From: Adiantum capillus-veneris
Taxonomy: Eukaryota; Streptophyta; Polypodiopsida; Polypodiales; Pteridaceae
Direction of reading: 5' to 3'
DNA length: 64,000 nt
Assembly: GCA_014529385.2 (NCBI GenBank)
Contig: CM043959.1
Coordinates: 90,212,529 to 90,276,528 of the forward strand
Of the stretch, positions 36,376 through 46,998 are shown piece by piece (positions within the stretch are counted from its first letter, which is position 1; each line of letters starts with the position of its first letter). The position numbers and the translations under genes were made by a program. A model generated the notes under the pieces. The model was given only the letters and a program-made list of their open reading frames with translations, ran no database searches and had not been told where the DNA came from.

Positions 36376-37522
36376 GTCATTATATTTCATTAATATGGTG
36401 GTGTTTCCTTCTTCCCCTTTGTAATATTCTCAAACTTTGTTCATTGAAACATATCGAATCACTTTGTTGTCCATTTCGTGTTTCAATCTTTCCATTTTTT
36501 TAAAGAAGAGCACCGTTATTCCCATCTTATCTAGGGTTTGGTCATTTCATAAATATGGTCTGATTTTTAACAATTCTCCTAATGTAAGAGTGCATTGGAT
36601 GGGTGTAGACATGATTGAATGAATATTGTCTACTTCTAGGGTCTGTTCCACTCTTTCTACTTGAGTGGTCTCACACACTATGGATTCATCTTCGTTATCT
36701 CCCAAGTAAGAGGGTAATGTTTTCAAGGTCAATGGTTTAGATATCCTTGAAGCTTCAGATCCGCAATCTCCGTACAAGGATTGTACATCCATGTCCATAT
36801 CAAGAGGTAGGTTGTCTAACCAAACTTCCTCTATGACTTTAGAGTTAGGCTCCCATCATTGATCTCTCGAACTTTTTCCCAGAAGTGTCCTGGCCAGTCT
36901 TCCACTACGAATGGAATTTTTCTTAAGGCATCTTCATTGTCTGACACTATAAGTTTTGGCTCCTTTTTTCCAAGGTGGGGTTCTACCACCACTTTGGATT
37001 TTTTTTTAGTGTCTCTTACCACAAGCTCCTCAAGTTTTGCCATACTTTCGAGCTTGGGTTTTTGTTTTTCTAGCATTTCTTGCGTGATTCTTACCAAGTT
37101 TTGATAAGCTTTAAGCTTAGCTGCTTCCATGTCTGGAGAAAAATAGTTTTTCCATGCTTTGGCCTGCTTTAAGTCCCGCTTTGTAGGCTTTCATGGTTGC
37201 ATTAATAGGATCAAAATTTTTATCAACCAAAATTGATCCTCCAGATTTTACGGTTGTTTCTTTGATTTCACTTTCAAGTTCTTTCATCTTTTCCTGGAAT
37301 AGCTGTTTTGCTTTCTCCTCGATTTTAGCTCGTCGTTTCTATTTTCTCATCTCATACCTTTTGCTTCTTCTTCTTTTGGTATTTTGCGAGGCAATTTTAG
37401 TATTCTCAAAATCATCAGAGGAGTTGTGTTTCTTTTTCTTAGGTTGGGCTCTAATGATTACCTTGATTGGATAATCGGTTTACTCTCATATGAGCTACTA
37501 CGTATCACTTGGACTATGTTTA
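36376..37522 (-). pseudogene. gag-pro spacer region
   Basis: Frames 37130-36831 and 36798-36547 on the reverse strand show hydrophilic, Lys/Glu-rich sequence with possible coiled coil (KLKAYQNLVRITQEMLEKQK). I assign no function. The position between the zinc knuckle and protease suggests the gag C-terminus. Confidence 0.5.
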
Positions 37523-39411
37523 CTACTGTTTTCCCTTGTTTAAAGGATTTTTTGGACAATCTTCTGGGACTTGTTCTCCCTTTTTGCAACATTGTATGCA
37601 ATAAGATTCAACCGGCGTGAGGTTTTTGTCAGGCTCTAGGCATTCATTTTTCCAATGATCATCTGCACCAAAGTTGTGACAGTTTCCCGTTCTTGGTTTA
37701 ATCATGGGTCTTACCATAGAAGGTCTAACACCTTGATTAGATACATAATACATTGGTCCAAGCTCTAGTGGAGCATAAGTCAGAGGTTATTCCATTGGTG
37801 GTGGATGTGAATTATACCAATCTCCTTCTACCATTACTGTAGATGGACTAGGCTTAGCATAGGGTGTAACATGCACTAGTGATTATTCATCTATGACTCC
37901 TTTTGAATGCATGTACTTTACAGGCACTGCATTATGTCCTGAATATGGAGGTTGTTGACCCAACACGGGTTGAGGTATTTTCATACCCATCGGTGGTCTT
38001 TGAGCTGGTGCCGTGTTAGGCTGGTATCTATGCATGGTTTGTCCTTGTTGCATCATGGACACGTACTAAACATTCCCATCATACTCTGGTCAGTAGTAGC
38101 ACTCATTTTTCTCATGGTTGGTCCATTTACCCTCGATTGCACACCATTTCTGCGGTCTAATTAGTTGTCCCTATTGAGGTATCCCTTGTCTGGGTCCTCT
38201 CATAGGTGCTTTTTGCATGTTATTCATCATGTCGTTCATTATTTTGAGCATGTATTCTATGGTTGAAAGTGATGTTGTAGAAGCAACTGTCCCTACATCA
38301 GCTGGTTTGGTGGATGTTGTTTTTTCACTTTGGTTATCCTTAGGGACATCTTCTTCATTAAAAATATCACAATTGTCTCCTAAGTCAATAGCATCTTACA
38401 CACACTCTTCTAGGGTTGTATGCTTCTTGCTATAGAGTATAGCATGAAGTTCTTTTTTTAGCACTTCCTCTAGAACAATGATACTAGTCGTTCTTCTATA
38501 GGTATCTCTAGCCCTGGGCATCTGGCAATGTATTGTTTCATTCGAGTTGCACAATCCCTAAAAGACTCACCATGTTTCTATTTAAGGTTGTAGATTTGAG
38601 CTACCATATTGTGTTTGATCCTCGTTTTGGAATAAGAAACTATAAATCCTTGAGCTTATGTGCTTAAGTCCATGATTGACTTTGGTGGAATGTTTTGGAA
38701 CCATGTTAATGCTTTTCCTTCTAATTTCATTCCAAACCCCTCAAATTGAGTATGGAAATCGAATATGTGTTTCGCTCTTAGCACTTGCTTAAAGCTTGCT
38801 AACTGGTCATATGGATCCTTGATTCACTATATTTTTTGACCCATTTCCGAGAATCAGCTGGTCTGACGCGTCTATTTAGTTCAACTCCCAATCTCCTAGC
38901 AGTTGGTCCTATTTTGAGTCCTTCAAACTAGTCTATTGGAAATAGTGACTCATGTAGCCCTGGAATGGCCTTAGTGTCACCCAGTTTTCTGTGTGATGAG
39001 GTGGTTTCTGGTTTCTTAACATTACTCTCAGATGATCTCTCACGGTGTTCATCTCTTGGAATTGTTTTTTGTCCTTGTCCCAATATCCAATCCCTTATGG
39101 AATACCCTAGGTATTAGGTTTGTTCTACCTCCTCAAAAGTCATCATAACAAATTTGTTGTTATAAAAATCACTAAACATGTAGGTTGGTAGATCTATTGT
39201 TCCCTTATCTTTGATCTTGAAGATATATATCTTCATGGCCGTTAGTTTTCATGTTTTGCATGCAAAGTCCACAAAAGATCTTTTATGTTTCTATCCTCCC
39301 AATAATAGACTCCGATCCTAGGATTATCAGTACTAAGCCATTTCAAGGACTTCAAATCAACTTGATCGTATTTCTCAAATTCGAAAGTTGGTGGTCCTTC
39401 TTTTGCAGCCA
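37523..39411 (-). pseudogene. gypsy gag
   Basis: The start MAAKEGPPTFEFEKY is at about 39411, the first ATG of the reverse frame and only about 12 bases from the CACTA terminus. The capsid domain is recognisable but heavily broken, for example ALTWFQNIP near 38700 and RMKQYIARCPGLE near 38520. Cysteine-rich zinc-knuckle segments lie at 37753-37523 (NCHNFGADDHWKNEC and YCIQC). Many stops between 37.8 and 39.2 kb show this part has decayed most. Confidence 0.75.
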
Positions 39412-39422
39412 TATCCAGAATT

Positions 39423-39441
39423 CACTACAACAAAAAAAAGG
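39423..39441 (+). repeat. CACTA terminal inverted repeat (left)
   Basis: CACTACAACAAAAAAAAGG directly follows gypsy gag leader sequence. The 3-bp target would be ATT (39420-39422). Confidence 0.8.
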
Positions 39442-39447
39442 TACCTT

Positions 39448-39585
39448 CGACGCAAATTTCGACGCTATACGTCGAAATATTTGTCCCTGTGAAACCGTCG
39501 AAATACACGTCGATATCTGTGTCGAAAGGCATCGTTATCGATGCGTATTTCGATGTACCTATCGACGCATATTTTGACGACCATA
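39448..39585. repeat. subterminal TTCGACG repeats of CACTA
   Basis: At least eight copies of TTCGACG, CGTCGAA or near variants occur in 138 bases in both orientations, with ATCGATGCG-type variants. In En/Spm, subterminal repeats like these bind the TnpA protein and are needed for excision. Confidence 0.75.
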
Positions 39586-40417
39586 TTAAAAAAGAAAATC
39601 GTGGGTAGAGGGCAGGCAGCCTGGCCTATGCCAAGTGAAAAGATGAACATAGCCACGGCCAGACTACCTGTCCTCTGTCCAAGAAAGCGAGGAGCACTAA
39701 AATCAACCATGATCCTATAGAAATTTTGCCAGAGTTTCCTTCGTTTTAACATAAACTTTTCAAAAAAAACCATATGTATGCGCCTCCTACATGATATCCA
39801 TGTAGGATCTCGCATGAGATTTAAGGCAAATAAAAGAAGTGAAACGAACTTTGTGCAAAACCATAACCAAATTAAAACCATAACCATAACGAACTTCATA
39901 TATAACGATCTTTGTGCAAAACCATAATCAAATTAAAACCATAATCATAACCATATTGACCAAAACCATAACGATAACCACATAAGGGCCAAAAACGACT
40001 CAAAAAGGGCTGTTTGTTAATCTAAGGATTAAGGAATAGTCCAATAGTTATTTGACACGTATACAAAAGTATGACACTCTTGTCTCCTCTATTGTGGGTT
40101 TTGGTGGTCCTATTTTGACGGAGAACCGCTAAATGTCATTAGACTGAAACTGCTAGATTTGGGTGCTTTTGGCGAGAGAGCTCATTAAATTTGCAGCTCA
40201 AAGTAATGAAGTCTCATCTTTTATTCTATTTTTTATTTCACAAAAGCGTTGTCAAAAGATACGAAATCTATGTCAGAAGGCTCTCAAAACAAGGGCATTA
40301 ATGACAAATCAGCTACTTTTTTCAAACGTATACCTTTCTCGCTCTCTCTCTAGTTTGTGAGAGGTTTAAGTCTTTCCATCTATACTTTCTTTCTTCTTCT
40401 CTAATCTCTGAGTTTCC
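39586..40417. other. CACTA subterminal non-coding region
   Basis: It holds CCATAA-rich short repeats (39855-39985) and a segment around 39983-40013 (GGGCCAAAAACGACTCAAAA) that recurs inverted at about 49822-49857. No gene is seen. The last 100 bases are pyrimidine-rich and may be the promoter and leader of the gene at 40418. Confidence 0.5.
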
Positions 40418-40987
40418 ATGGCGTCTTTTGCACGTCGCCCTTCACATAACATAACTTCTTGTGACTTTCATAACGTTAGAGAGGATGGTCTTTGGAAGCC
40501 CATATCTTTTCGTGTGAATGATTGGGTAACAATGCTTCCTTCATGCAAAGGTGTACAAAGAGTGAAGAGGACTAAATGCGATAAAGTAAAAAACCATTGG
40601 AAAGGTCGTGTTCTTGCTTTCAAAGTGACCGACATTGGCTGGCTAGCTAAGGTTCAACATGTATACATGGCCAAGGATATGGTGTTAGACTTGGAAGAAC
40701 ATCCCACACTGCATTCTTACTGTAAGTTCAAAAAAACTATTTGATACAGTGAATTTTTCATTATCCCATTGTTTTTCTCATTTTTTGATTCCATTCCAGA
40801 TATATTTCCTTCAACAGATGTGGAATGGCATCCTGTGGAGATTCTAAGTGGGACGTTCAAAGCAATGCATAAAGGGATTGCAGATGCTATGTATGCTGAC
40901 AAGACACCTTCCTTTTACAAAACAATGGATTTTTTTGTCTATTTTGCAGAATACAAAGTTCCATCAACAATGGGCCATCAAGCATAG
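40418..40987 (+). CDS. small two-exon gene with BAH-like region
   Basis: Exon 1 is 40418-40721 and exon 2 is 40800-40987, with a 78-bp intron that has a strong donor (GTAAGT) and a pyrimidine-rich acceptor (CCATTCCAG). Splicing keeps one frame of about 163 residues with no other stop. The layout HWKGRVLAFKV, GWLAKVQHVYMAKDM, then EWHPVEILSG resembles a BAH domain (an aromatic W after a GRV strand, a basic segment, a V..I.G ending). BAH domains bind histones or nucleosomes. I infer this by pattern only, and the first 25 residues match nothing I know. It diverges from the histone-like gene whose end is 178 bp downstream; the two are convergent. Start choice: the first ATG after a long pyrimidine leader. 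Confidence 0.6.
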
Positions 40988-42710
40988 ATCATACTTCATA
41001 CTTACAGTTTACTTCTCCCATGGATACTTGACAATGAATTCATAAATATAATATCTTTCTCCAAAAGATGGAAGATAATAAGACTCCAATTTCCTCTACA
41101 AAAAAAATAACAATTAGCTAAGAATACCACAAAATGTTAAAAATAACATGTAAGGAGTTAAGATTTACCCTTCAACATAGGGGTATAATATGTAATTGCA
41201 GGTCAACATGTTAAAATCTTCAAAAAAAATTGAAAGGGTTCCTTGCTTGTTAAAAAGGCACTGTGTCACTAGAGGGTCAAGTATGGAAATTTTCATAGCT
41301 AGAGCCTCTGGAAGGTCCCTCATAAAACACCTGAAAAAGAAAACACGAGCCCCAATGAGCCCCTTGTGCCTGCCCTGCACATGCACTAATAGTTAGCAAA
41401 GGAGCAACACATACCTGAGACAGATAAAGAGCACAGTGTCACCAAGCTCAATGTTGGGATTTACAAGCATACCTGTGTCTTGAGGGAATATGTCCAAATA
41501 CGCCCCATTATCTCCAAACAAGGAGACATCCACCACCATTTGGCCTGTAACTTTTTCATAAAGAAGAGAGTTGGATGCTCTTAAAATTTTTGCTTGCTCT
41601 TTAAGGATAGCATCCTCTGATATCATGTCTTGCTCCCTCTCAACCTCTTTTTGCTTTGATATATTGGGCCTTTCTTGTCTCATACTCAAGTGTAGCATCC
41701 TCAATGACAACCGCTGAATCTTTCTGCTGCCTGGAAGGAGGGATGTTTAAAATTTGGAAGGCTCTAAGATCCTCACTAGAAATGAGCTCAAGAGCCTTAT
41801 CAAACTTGTACCTCAGCCTTGACACAAGCACAAAATCTTTGCTCATAAGTGTGACCCTGTGAGAAAATGCAGCTGCTGATGGGGGCTTTTCACAAGACAA
41901 GCTCCCATACCCCTCTTCTCTCGTCCCCACCCCATGAAAACCCCCTCTTAGGGAGGGAGTGATAAAAGGCATTGGAAAAAGTAAGAAAAAAAATAAAGTA
42001 TGATTATGTAAATATATAAGAAAGGTAAAATAGGCCACCTCATGCCTGCGGGGTAGCCCATCCCCACCTTGCCTCCTTTTTCTTCACTGTTGCCCCGCCG
42101 GGTGTCCCTTTTCCTCTCCTCCACTCAAAAGGTCAACCCCCTCTCTCTTCCCCTTGTCCTTTCTCCTTTCTCTCTCCCCTCAAGCTACCCCACCTCTCAC
42201 CAATAATTCATTATAACTCACCAATAATGCACCCTAACTCACATGCAACTTACCCTATCTTCCAAAATAGTATACCCCACCCCCTCTTTCTCTCTCCTAT
42301 CATATCCCATGACACAAATACCCCCCTCTCTCTCTAAAGGGCGCCATGTCTCTTGTCTTGTAGCTAAATAACCTCCCCCACACTCACACACACTCAGTTT
42401 CACTGAAAAAGGTGCCCACAGACCCATCCCCACCCGGTGGTTACCTGATTTTTCTTGTGTTCACACACATCTGCACACAGATTCACCTCTGAACACACTC
42501 CCCTCTCTCCCCTCTTGTAATTACTTTATTCTCCATGTCACCTCTCACTTTTTTTCATCAACCCATCTCTCTCTCTTAGTCTCTCTCTCATGAGACTGCT
42601 GTTCTGGCACATATACACATAGCTAGACAATTGGGGCCCACAGTCACATGGCCTATGTAGATAATGATTTCTTCATTTCTAAATTCTAGAATTTCTCCCC
42701 CCTCCTCCAC

Positions 42711-42720
42711 TATATAAATA
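42711..42720 (+). promoter_or_regulatory. TATA-box candidate in solo LTR
   Basis: TATATAAATAGGGG lies 0.83 kb into the LTR, followed by a CACCATCACAC-rich stretch. It could give a promoter within the broken gene, antisense to it. Confidence 0.45.
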
Positions 42721-43183
42721 GGGGTCACCATCACACTAAGGACACACACCATCACCAAAGAGTACACTATGCATTGTGTGTGCCTAGTACACACACACAC
42801 ACCCACACCATCACCATCACCGCAATCACCATGCTCGTCTTAAGCATGACCTCTACACCCTTGGTCTATGGAAGATGAAGGGAAACTAAATGAACGATGA
42901 TGGCCGTAACCCTCGTGCGAGTCTTCGCCATCAACTCCCACCTATCCGCCATGTGCTCTACCACGCTCTCCCTTCTCATTCCCCTACCCTATGCTCTCCA
43001 TTTCATCCCCTTATTCTCTAAATAAAGCTTGAGGTTTTGTGAGTATGTTTTCTTGCAATGTTTTGCCCATGTGAGGTGTGCGGAATCGCCACCTAGTCTT
43101 GTGTTTGGAGTGAGCTTGTGTATGTGTGAAGGGTGTGCGGATTCGCCATCCTTTGTGGTGCCTAAGTACTAAGCCGCTATACC

Positions 43184-43188
<5 letters not shown>

Positions 43189-43268
<80 letters not shown>
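43189..43268 (+). repeat. (CT)n microsatellite
   Basis: This is a pure CT run of about 40 units near the 3' end of the solo LTR. The gypsy 3' LTR has a CT run at the same relative place (63331-63401). Confidence 0.95.
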
Positions 43269-43271
<3 letters not shown>

Positions 43272-43864
43272 CTCGTTCCCTTTCCTCTTCATCATTGCTC
43301 CCAAGCAACCATCTCTCTTTGATGAAAACTTTGTTATGGTGGTGTGTTGTTTGCGTCCTAGCCGCTGAAGCTAGGTGGTGCCCCCTGTTTGCTTTACCAT
43401 GATAGGCTCGAGGCACGCCATTTGGTGCCCGGTGTTTTAGAGGCCGTCGGGGTTCGGGGTTCGCTTTGCTCCCGTCACTGCAATGTTGCTATCATTCATA
43501 AAGTCTATGAGAAAATCCTCAGTAGCTTCCTGAAGGCACATCACAGCTTGAGATTGCCACCTTACTGAGATAAAAGTTTTGATATTCATCATGCTTACAA
43601 GTCTATCTGATATCTCTTTGACAACTCTCATGAAAGATAGCTTTGGAATCAGTAGACAAGTAGACTTTTTTACTTTTCTTATTTCTCTTAAAGATTTGAC
43701 CTGATAATTCAATCTTTTTCTAGCAGTGGGCCTCTGACAAGGTAGTGGAGGCGGTGGTTTCTCTGGATCTTTCTCTAAATCATCTTTTTCTGGATCAATT
43801 GGGGCTTGGTAGACTTTCCTTGGAGTGTGCTTTGTCCTCGCCATTTGGGTCACAAAACACTGCA

Positions 43865-44404
43865 CGACGCGATAGATGGGTCACCCACAATCTACAAGAT
43901 GTACCTATCGCGCCGTATGTGAAGAAAAAGATATTGGGGAGATACACCAACACAACGCGATAGAAGGGTCACCCACGCTCTGGAATATTTGCGTATCGCG
44001 TCGTATGTGAGATTTGGACCTTTCCAATAAATCAAGCAAGAAGACCTGCACAACGCGAATAGAGGGCTCACCCACACTCTAGAACATGCACATATCGCGT
44101 CGTATGTGAGCTTTGGACCTTTCCAATAAATCAAGCAAGAAGACCTGCACGGCACGATAGAGGGCTCACCCACACTTTAGAACATGCCCATATCGCGTCA
44201 TATGTGAAACTTTGACCTTTCCAATAAGTCAAGGCATAAGACTTGCACAACGCGATAGACGGTCCACCCACATGCTAGAACACATCTGAGTCGTGTTGTT
44301 TGTAAAGCAGCTGATCTTGGCAATGGGAAGTGGACAACCGCACGGCGCAATAGCTTGGCCACCCACTGTCTAGGACTAGCTCGTATTGCGTCGTATTGGG
44401 CAAG
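43865..44404. repeat. tandem array, six ~97-bp units with CGCGATA/TATCGCG palindromes
   Basis: Units start at about 43865, 43953, 44051, 44150, 44248 and 44343. Each has ACGCGATAGA-GGG-TCACCCAC near its start and ATATCGCGTCGTATGTGA about 45 bases later. The two boxes are inverted copies of one another. The array begins 20 bp upstream of the histone-like start codon and so occupies its promoter region. It is likely bound by an element protein or acts as a bidirectional promoter; that is inference. Confidence 0.88.
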
Positions 44405-45127
44405 GATGGGTAGCACGGGTTGGTGGAAGAAAGATATTAGAAAGTGCGGATGGGTCGATGGGAGGAAGTGCGGGTAGTTTAGGAGGACGGCATGACGCGA
44501 ATGTGAGGTATGGGGGAAAGTAAAAAATTAGTACGTGAGAGAGCTTTATCCGACCGTCTGTACGACGACCATTGTAAGCAGACCAGGTGGAACGTCTATA
44601 TGGATGACACATGTCAATAACAGTCATATTTTGCACCCTTTATAAAGCTTGGTCTCGAATTTTATTAGTGTTACACGTTTACTTGTCCCACACGATGCGA
44701 GATATTACTTCCCTCTACTAGTCCCCTTGTCCTGCCTGACGCGCCAGTACCCATTTGCAAACGCCGGGTGGAGCATCTATCGCGTGGTTCGGGCTTCTAG
44801 TTGGCAGCTACGCGTCGCTTTGGTGTCTCAGTCCCCTCGTCCCGCACGACACGCCGGTACTTATTTGCAAATGCCAGGTGGAGCCTCTATCGCGTGGTTC
44901 GGGCTTCTAGCTGGCAGCTCCGACACGACGCGATCCGAAAAAATTGCACATCTTGGAACCCACCCCTATTGCTTCGTTTGGGCGTGCTAGTGAGGTTCTT
45001 AGACCCAGTGCCGGGCGCTTTGCTCATCGTCTAACCCTCCTACTTATCGCTCTGTATATCACTTTCCACGTATTTCTCGACCTTCACCCTATATCTAGTA
45101 GCTTCACCGATCAAATTTTCCTCTACC
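44405..45127. repeat. GC-rich intergenic region with 110-bp direct repeat
   Basis: Two copies start at 44721 and 44831 (GTCCCCTTGTCCTGC and GTCCCCTCGTCCCGC) and share CTATCGCGTGGTTCGGGCTT. The same CGCGT/ACGACGCGAT theme as the upstream array is kept. No reading frame is supported. It precedes the forward gene at 45128, and together with the array it forms a 1.3-kb divergent intergenic region. Confidence 0.75.
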
Positions 45128-46998
45128 ATGAACGAAGGTCGGGAGGAGATTTTGGAGGAGAGTCCAAGTGAGAAACTATTGGTTGCTGTGATGGATGGTG
45201 GTGAGATGGAAGTGTACACCAAAGCATATAAAATATTCAACCCTGTATTTGATCTTGCAGCTTTGTTAGACCATTTGAAGGACTTTTTGTCAGAAGAATT
45301 CAAAGAGTTTAAAGAGGCAGTTGAAGGCAAGTGTTTGGTTTTAGATGGCAAGACTTATTGCCATCTAACCGAATTTACTACCAACTCAATTGAGAAAAGC
45401 AAAGTAACAAGGGGGTTTGAAAGATTTTCCAAGAAGACTTCCTTTGTTTGTCCACCTACCGGGTGAAAGCATGTTAACCTGTCACGCTTTTTATGCTAGT
45501 TAGCAGTTTCAAGTTAGCACATCTTCAAAAAGTTGGGCGTCCGGTAAATTTTTTACAAATAATATCAAAATTTGTCGAAGGTTGTACATTTGGATTCCTT
45601 GTTTCAAGTGCTTTCTATTGATATATCATATGTCATAAATCTTGGAGATGTAGCTCAAGTTATTGCACTAGTTAGCATATGTCAAAATTGTGTTAGTTAG
45701 CATTGTCCGGGACATGAAAAAGCATGACAGGTTAACATGCTTTCACCCTACCATTTCTTGTCAATTACATTTAAAGCCTTGCAACCTTGTTCCAAAAGAA
45801 GTTTCCTTTCTTTTCTTTTTGTTCCTTAAAGTTGACATGCAAGGAAAAGCTGATGAAGTGAAAGATACAGATGATGAGGCAACAAATAAAAATGTTTCCA
45901 CAGTTTTGCAGCTTGAGAAAAGTGAAATTCTAGAAGAGGAGGAAGTTGATGTTGCAGCTGAGGAGAAGGAGAGTGAAAATTTTGATGTGGCTCAATTTAG
46001 AGCTAGTACTGTCATTGATGAGCCAACATATGAGGTAGAGGTATCTGAAGCTTCCCTTACTATTCCAAACCTTCCCTACTTGTATATCAATGGAAAATAG
46101 TATATCCCTCTCCATCATATCTAGTGTCTTCTTAATATGAGGGAGGACTACTGTATTGCAACCATTTCGAAAGCTTCTGAGGTGGCCAAAGATTTTATTG
46201 ACACAGAAGAAGAGTCAAAAGAGGAGTTTTTGGCACTTGATCTTCAGACATCCAATAAAGATTTTCTGTCTGCTCCTGATGCACTTGCTCTATGCATGAG
46301 AAGAGTGGAAGAGGAGAAACCTTCCCTCAAATATGAGGATTTTGAGAAGAGGCTTGTTGAGCTTGGCATCCAATCTTTTGGCACAGACTTTAAGCTGGAA
46401 AAAAATTGGAAAGGAAGTTGACATCAGAGAGATGACCGGATCATGCAATCTCCTTCAAGAAAAAGTCATTGCCGAAGATGAGTTGCAAAAGGTGATCTCC
46501 CTTCTAAAATCTTTCTTTTTTTTTTAATTAATCATTCTGTCTTGTTTGCAGATTGAACTCCTTGACAAAGACAATTTTCTTGGGAGAGCTAAAGGCTCGA
46601 GAGGGAAAGCAATAGAGGGCTCTTCAAGAAGGGATGCCTCCTCTCTCATGCACTACATGCCTACATTGGATAGTGCCCCACCTTCTGTGCTTTTCACATG
46701 TAGTATTATGAAGATCCTAAGTTGCCAATGTTTTCACTGAAGATATTGTCACGGTTTTTAGGGTACACTCCCCTTCAAATCAATGCAAACAAGATCATGC
46801 TACTTGAGAGAGCAGCAACACTTCGAATATTTGGATATGCTACAGGATTCAATGCCTCAAGAGCAGGATACTTTCTTTGCTACTCTAGCTATGCAGCAGC
46901 AGGAGACAAATATCAACCTTCTTGGGGGCTATAAAAGAAGAAAGTTTTTGAGATATAGGGGTGACATGCCTAGAGATATAAAAAAAATCAAAAACTGA
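45128..46998 (+). pseudogene. unknown transposon cargo gene, broken by MITE
   Basis: I do not recognise it. The start MNEGREEILEESPSEK is at 45128. The first frame ends at 45466 inside a MITE (45461-45748). Removing the MITE and one TACC continues the frame in phase from PPT to ISCQLHL. An acidic stretch follows (EILEEEEVDVAAEEKESENF), with a stop at 46098-46100. Then comes 46137-46421 (EDFEKRLVELGIQSFGTDFKLE) and a probable small intron at about 46493-46550 (donor GTGATC, acceptor TTTGCAG). The last frame, 46783-46998, is Gln-rich and ends KKIKN. Several breaks suggest decay. It is divergent from the histone-like gene across the repeat array. Confidence 0.5.
45461..45748. mobile_element. 288-bp MITE with 31-bp terminal inverted repeats
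   Basis: Left end GGGTGAAAGCATGTTAACCT continues GTCACGCTTTTT. The right end is its inverted copy with one mismatch. Both flanks read TACC (45457-45460 and 45749-45752). The interior carries several GTTAGCA motifs in both orientations and no frame. The superfamily is not clear: the 4-bp duplication does not fit the TA, TTA or 8-9 bp classes. Confidence 0.88.

Larger units (their letters stand above)
28874..39411 (-). mobile_element. Ty3/gypsy element with a second retropepsin-like domain after integrase
   Basis: Reverse-strand gypsy element: gag from 39411, canonical protease near 36350-36092, RT-RNase H 35281-33300, integrase 33300-31990, then an appended protease-like domain (31760-29193). 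Integrase in the last pol position marks Ty3/gypsy. A solo LTR (29736-31636) and the chromovirus (14554-28873) interrupt its 3' side, and a CACTA element cut it at 39423 just before gag. No LTR of its own is identified; the true left end may lie anywhere from 9 to 14.5 kb. Confidence 0.85.
41877..43477 (+). repeat. solo LTR (1,601 bp) inside the histone fold
   Basis: It starts TGATGGGGGC and ends GCTCCCGTCA. The 4-bp flank CTGC is present on both sides (41873-41876 and 43478-43481). Removing LTR and one CTGC restores the histone reading frame exactly. Start and end resemble the gypsy LTRs at 52289/56060 and 63580 (TGATaGC and TTCGCTTTGCTC-GTCA), so it is the same LTR family and is drawn in plus orientation. 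A TATA candidate (TATATAAATA) lies at 42711-42720, and a (CT)n run at 43189-43268. Confidence 0.88.
41165..43844 (-). pseudogene. CENH3-like histone-fold gene with coiled-coil extension, broken by solo LTR
   Basis: Reverse strand. Part 1 (43844-43482) begins MARTKHTPRK, as plant CENH3 does. It has a short Pro-rich tail, then LREIRKVKKSTCLLIPKL (alpha-N to alpha-1) and RWQSQAVMCLQEATEDFL (alpha-2). After the LTR, part 2 (41876-41415) continues AAFSHRVTLMSKDFVLVSRLR, the L2 and alpha-3 of H3. The RW pair and a loop 1 about eight residues longer than H3 point to CENH3 rather than H3. The fold is followed by a Lys/Glu coiled coil and about 110 residues I do not recognise. An intron (41414-41331, donor GTATGT, acceptor TTTTTCAG) leads to the last exon (41330-41165). 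A one-base shift near 41660 and the LTR make this copy non-functional. The gene is otherwise intronless through the fold, unlike host CENH3 genes. Confidence 0.78.

Noticed and set aside
43126-43416. Long Ser/Leu and Arg/Glu repeat frames on both strands over the CT run
   Set aside because: They are the translation of a (CT)n microsatellite inside a solo LTR. The same applies to 56117-56544 and 63232-63596.
43340-43477. tRNA-like look of the LTR end (GTTCGAG box; also 63450-63580)
   Set aside because: Only a B-box-like string is seen. No cloverleaf pairs up, and the segment is shared as an LTR end.
41165-43844. Reading the histone-like gene as ordinary histone H3
   Set aside because: The N-tail lacks the usual H3 modified-lysine blocks, loop 1 is longer, and Arg-Trp replaces Arg-Phe after loop 1.
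43892-44173. 93-residue reverse frame with internal repeats
   Set aside because: It is a by-product of the 97-bp tandem array. The repeats are in DNA boxes and do not keep a protein pattern across all units.
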